Part shown: piece after piece, positions 5,994 through 6,697 of the stretch | Numbering within the stretch: position 1 is the first letter of the stretch | Layout: the number at the start of each line of letters is the position of its first letter | DNA from: Bacillota bacterium | GTDB taxonomy: Bacteria > Bacillota > Clostridia > Lachnospirales > Lachnospiraceae | Direction: 5' to 3' | DNA: 6,697 nucleotides | Assembly: GCA_023392995.1 (NCBI GenBank) | Contig: JAEWMZ010000148.1 | Location: 1-6,697 of the forward strand | Translations under genes and position numbers: made by a program | The notes under the pieces: generated by a model | What the model was told of the DNA's origin: nothing | Database searches by the model: none | Seen by the model: only the letters and a program-made list of their open reading frames with translations

Positions 5994-6697
5994 TTGAAAG
6001 CATTTTCAATTACTGATATTGGAGAGCGACGGAGGATAAACCAGGATTATGTTTATTGCAGTGAAACTGCCGTTGGTATACTACCAAATTTATTTGTTGT
6101 AGCTGACGGTATGGGCGGACATAATGCGGGTGACTATGCTTCAAGATTCTGTGTGGAATTTTTTCGACAAAAGATAGAAGAAAGTAATATAGTCTCACCT
6201 GTCCCGGCGATTCGAGCGGCTTTAGCTGAAACAAACAGGGCCTTACTTGGTGAGGCAAGACGGCAGATCGATTTGGAAGGTATGGGAACTACCTTTGTAG
6301 TTGCAACCATACTGGACAAGGAAATGTTTGTCGCGAACATAGGCGACAGCAGGCTTTATGTCATTCGTGATGAGATGAAGCAGATCACCGAGGATCACAG
6401 TCTGGTGGAAGCAATGGTGAAGACCGGAGAAATTAAGCGTAGTGAGGCTAGGGTACATCCGAATAAGAATATTATTACCAGAGCCTTGGGGGCGAATGAA
6501 GAAGTTGAACCGGATTTTTTTGAGGTCAGCTTAAAAGAGGGAGATATTGTACTTATGTGCTCGGACGGTCTGACGAATATGTTGGAGGACGAGACAATCG
6601 AACAAATTCTTAGGGAGAATGAGGATTTGGAAGCAGCGGCAGCTACATTAGTAATGCATGCAAATCAAAATGGCGGTAAGGATAATATTGCCATAAT
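5994..6697 (+). CDS. stp: PP2C-family serine/threonine protein phosphatase (Stp/PrpC), 3' end outside window
   Basis: This is a cytosolic, metal-dependent PPM/PP2C phosphatase that typically reverses phosphorylation by a PASTA-domain Ser/Thr kinase acting on cell-wall, division and translation proteins. The frame from TTG 5994 is open to the window edge and gives 234 residues; relatives have about 240-250, so only a short tail is missing. Motifs are in order: RRINQD (13-18), ADGMGGHNAGDYA (37-49, metal ligands Asp38 and Gly39), GMGTT (96-100), NIGDSRLY (115-122), EDHS (133-136), ITRALG (161-166), CSDGL (189-193, Asp191) and GGKDNIAI (227-234, Asp230). The active site looks complete; NQD replaces the more common NED near the N-terminus. 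It follows rlmN by 27 bases with no terminator, as in the conserved rlmN-prpC-prkC order, so the kinase gene is expected just beyond the right edge. The symbol is used by homology (prpC in B. subtilis). Confidence 0.96.
   Translation, partial: MKAFSITDIGERRRINQDYVYCSETAVGILPNLFVVADGMGGHNAGDYASRFCVEFFRQKIEESNIVSPVPAIRAALAETNRALLGEARRQIDLEGMGTTFVVATILDKEMFVANIGDSRLYVIRDEMKQITEDHSLVEAMVKTGEIKRSEARVHPNKNIITRALGANEEVEPDFFEVSLKEGDIVLMCSDGLTNMLEDETIEQILRENEDLEAAAATLVMHANQNGGKDNIAI

Noticed and set aside
181..6458. Minus-strand ORFs of 68-101 codons opposite priA, def, the protease/rsmB junction, rlmN and the phosphatase gene.
   Set aside because: Each is antisense to a gene with clear family motifs, shows no family-like sequence itself, and no promoter or ribosome binding site stands out for it.

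Overview
The window is a stretch of conserved bacterial housekeeping genes, all on the + strand. It reads as the block priA (3' part) - def - fmt - zinc metallopeptidase - rsmB - rlmN - PP2C phosphatase (5' part). This is the classic Firmicutes order (in Bacillus subtilis: priA-def-fmt-rsmB-rlmN-prpC-prkC), with a YugP-type membrane protease gene set between fmt and rsmB. Moderate G+C, strong AGGAGG-like ribosome binding sites, GTG and TTG starts and the protein sequences suggest a clostridial member of the Firmicutes, most likely Lachnospiraceae. The family assignment is inference; I see no rRNA or other taxonomic marker.

Layout: 1-840 encodes the C-terminal 279 residues of PriA, cut by the left edge. 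Positions 841-1132 are a 292-base noncoding leader with two candidate sigma-A promoters and a small inverted repeat just ahead of the def ribosome binding site. Peptide deformylase (1133-1618) is followed by a 228-base gap, most of it a degenerate 29-bp tandem repeat (1628 to about 1793). Next come fmt (1847-2821), the zinc metallopeptidase (2855-3568), rsmB (GTG start at 3558, overlapping the protease gene by 11 bases), rlmN (4923-5966, 3 bases after rsmB) and the phosphatase gene (TTG start at 5994), which runs off the right edge about 10-15 codons before the expected end.

Fmt formylates initiator Met-tRNA and Def removes the formyl group from new proteins. RsmB methylates a cytosine of 16S rRNA, and RlmN methylates adenines in 23S rRNA and tRNA. 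The genes from fmt to the phosphatase are close together or overlapping, which suggests co-transcription and partial translational coupling. The phosphatase normally pairs with a PASTA-domain Ser/Thr kinase, whose gene would be expected just to the right.

I found no mobile element, CRISPR array, RNA gene, convincing terminator or unknown protein system. The least expected structure is the 29-bp repeat between def and fmt, with the long def leader second.
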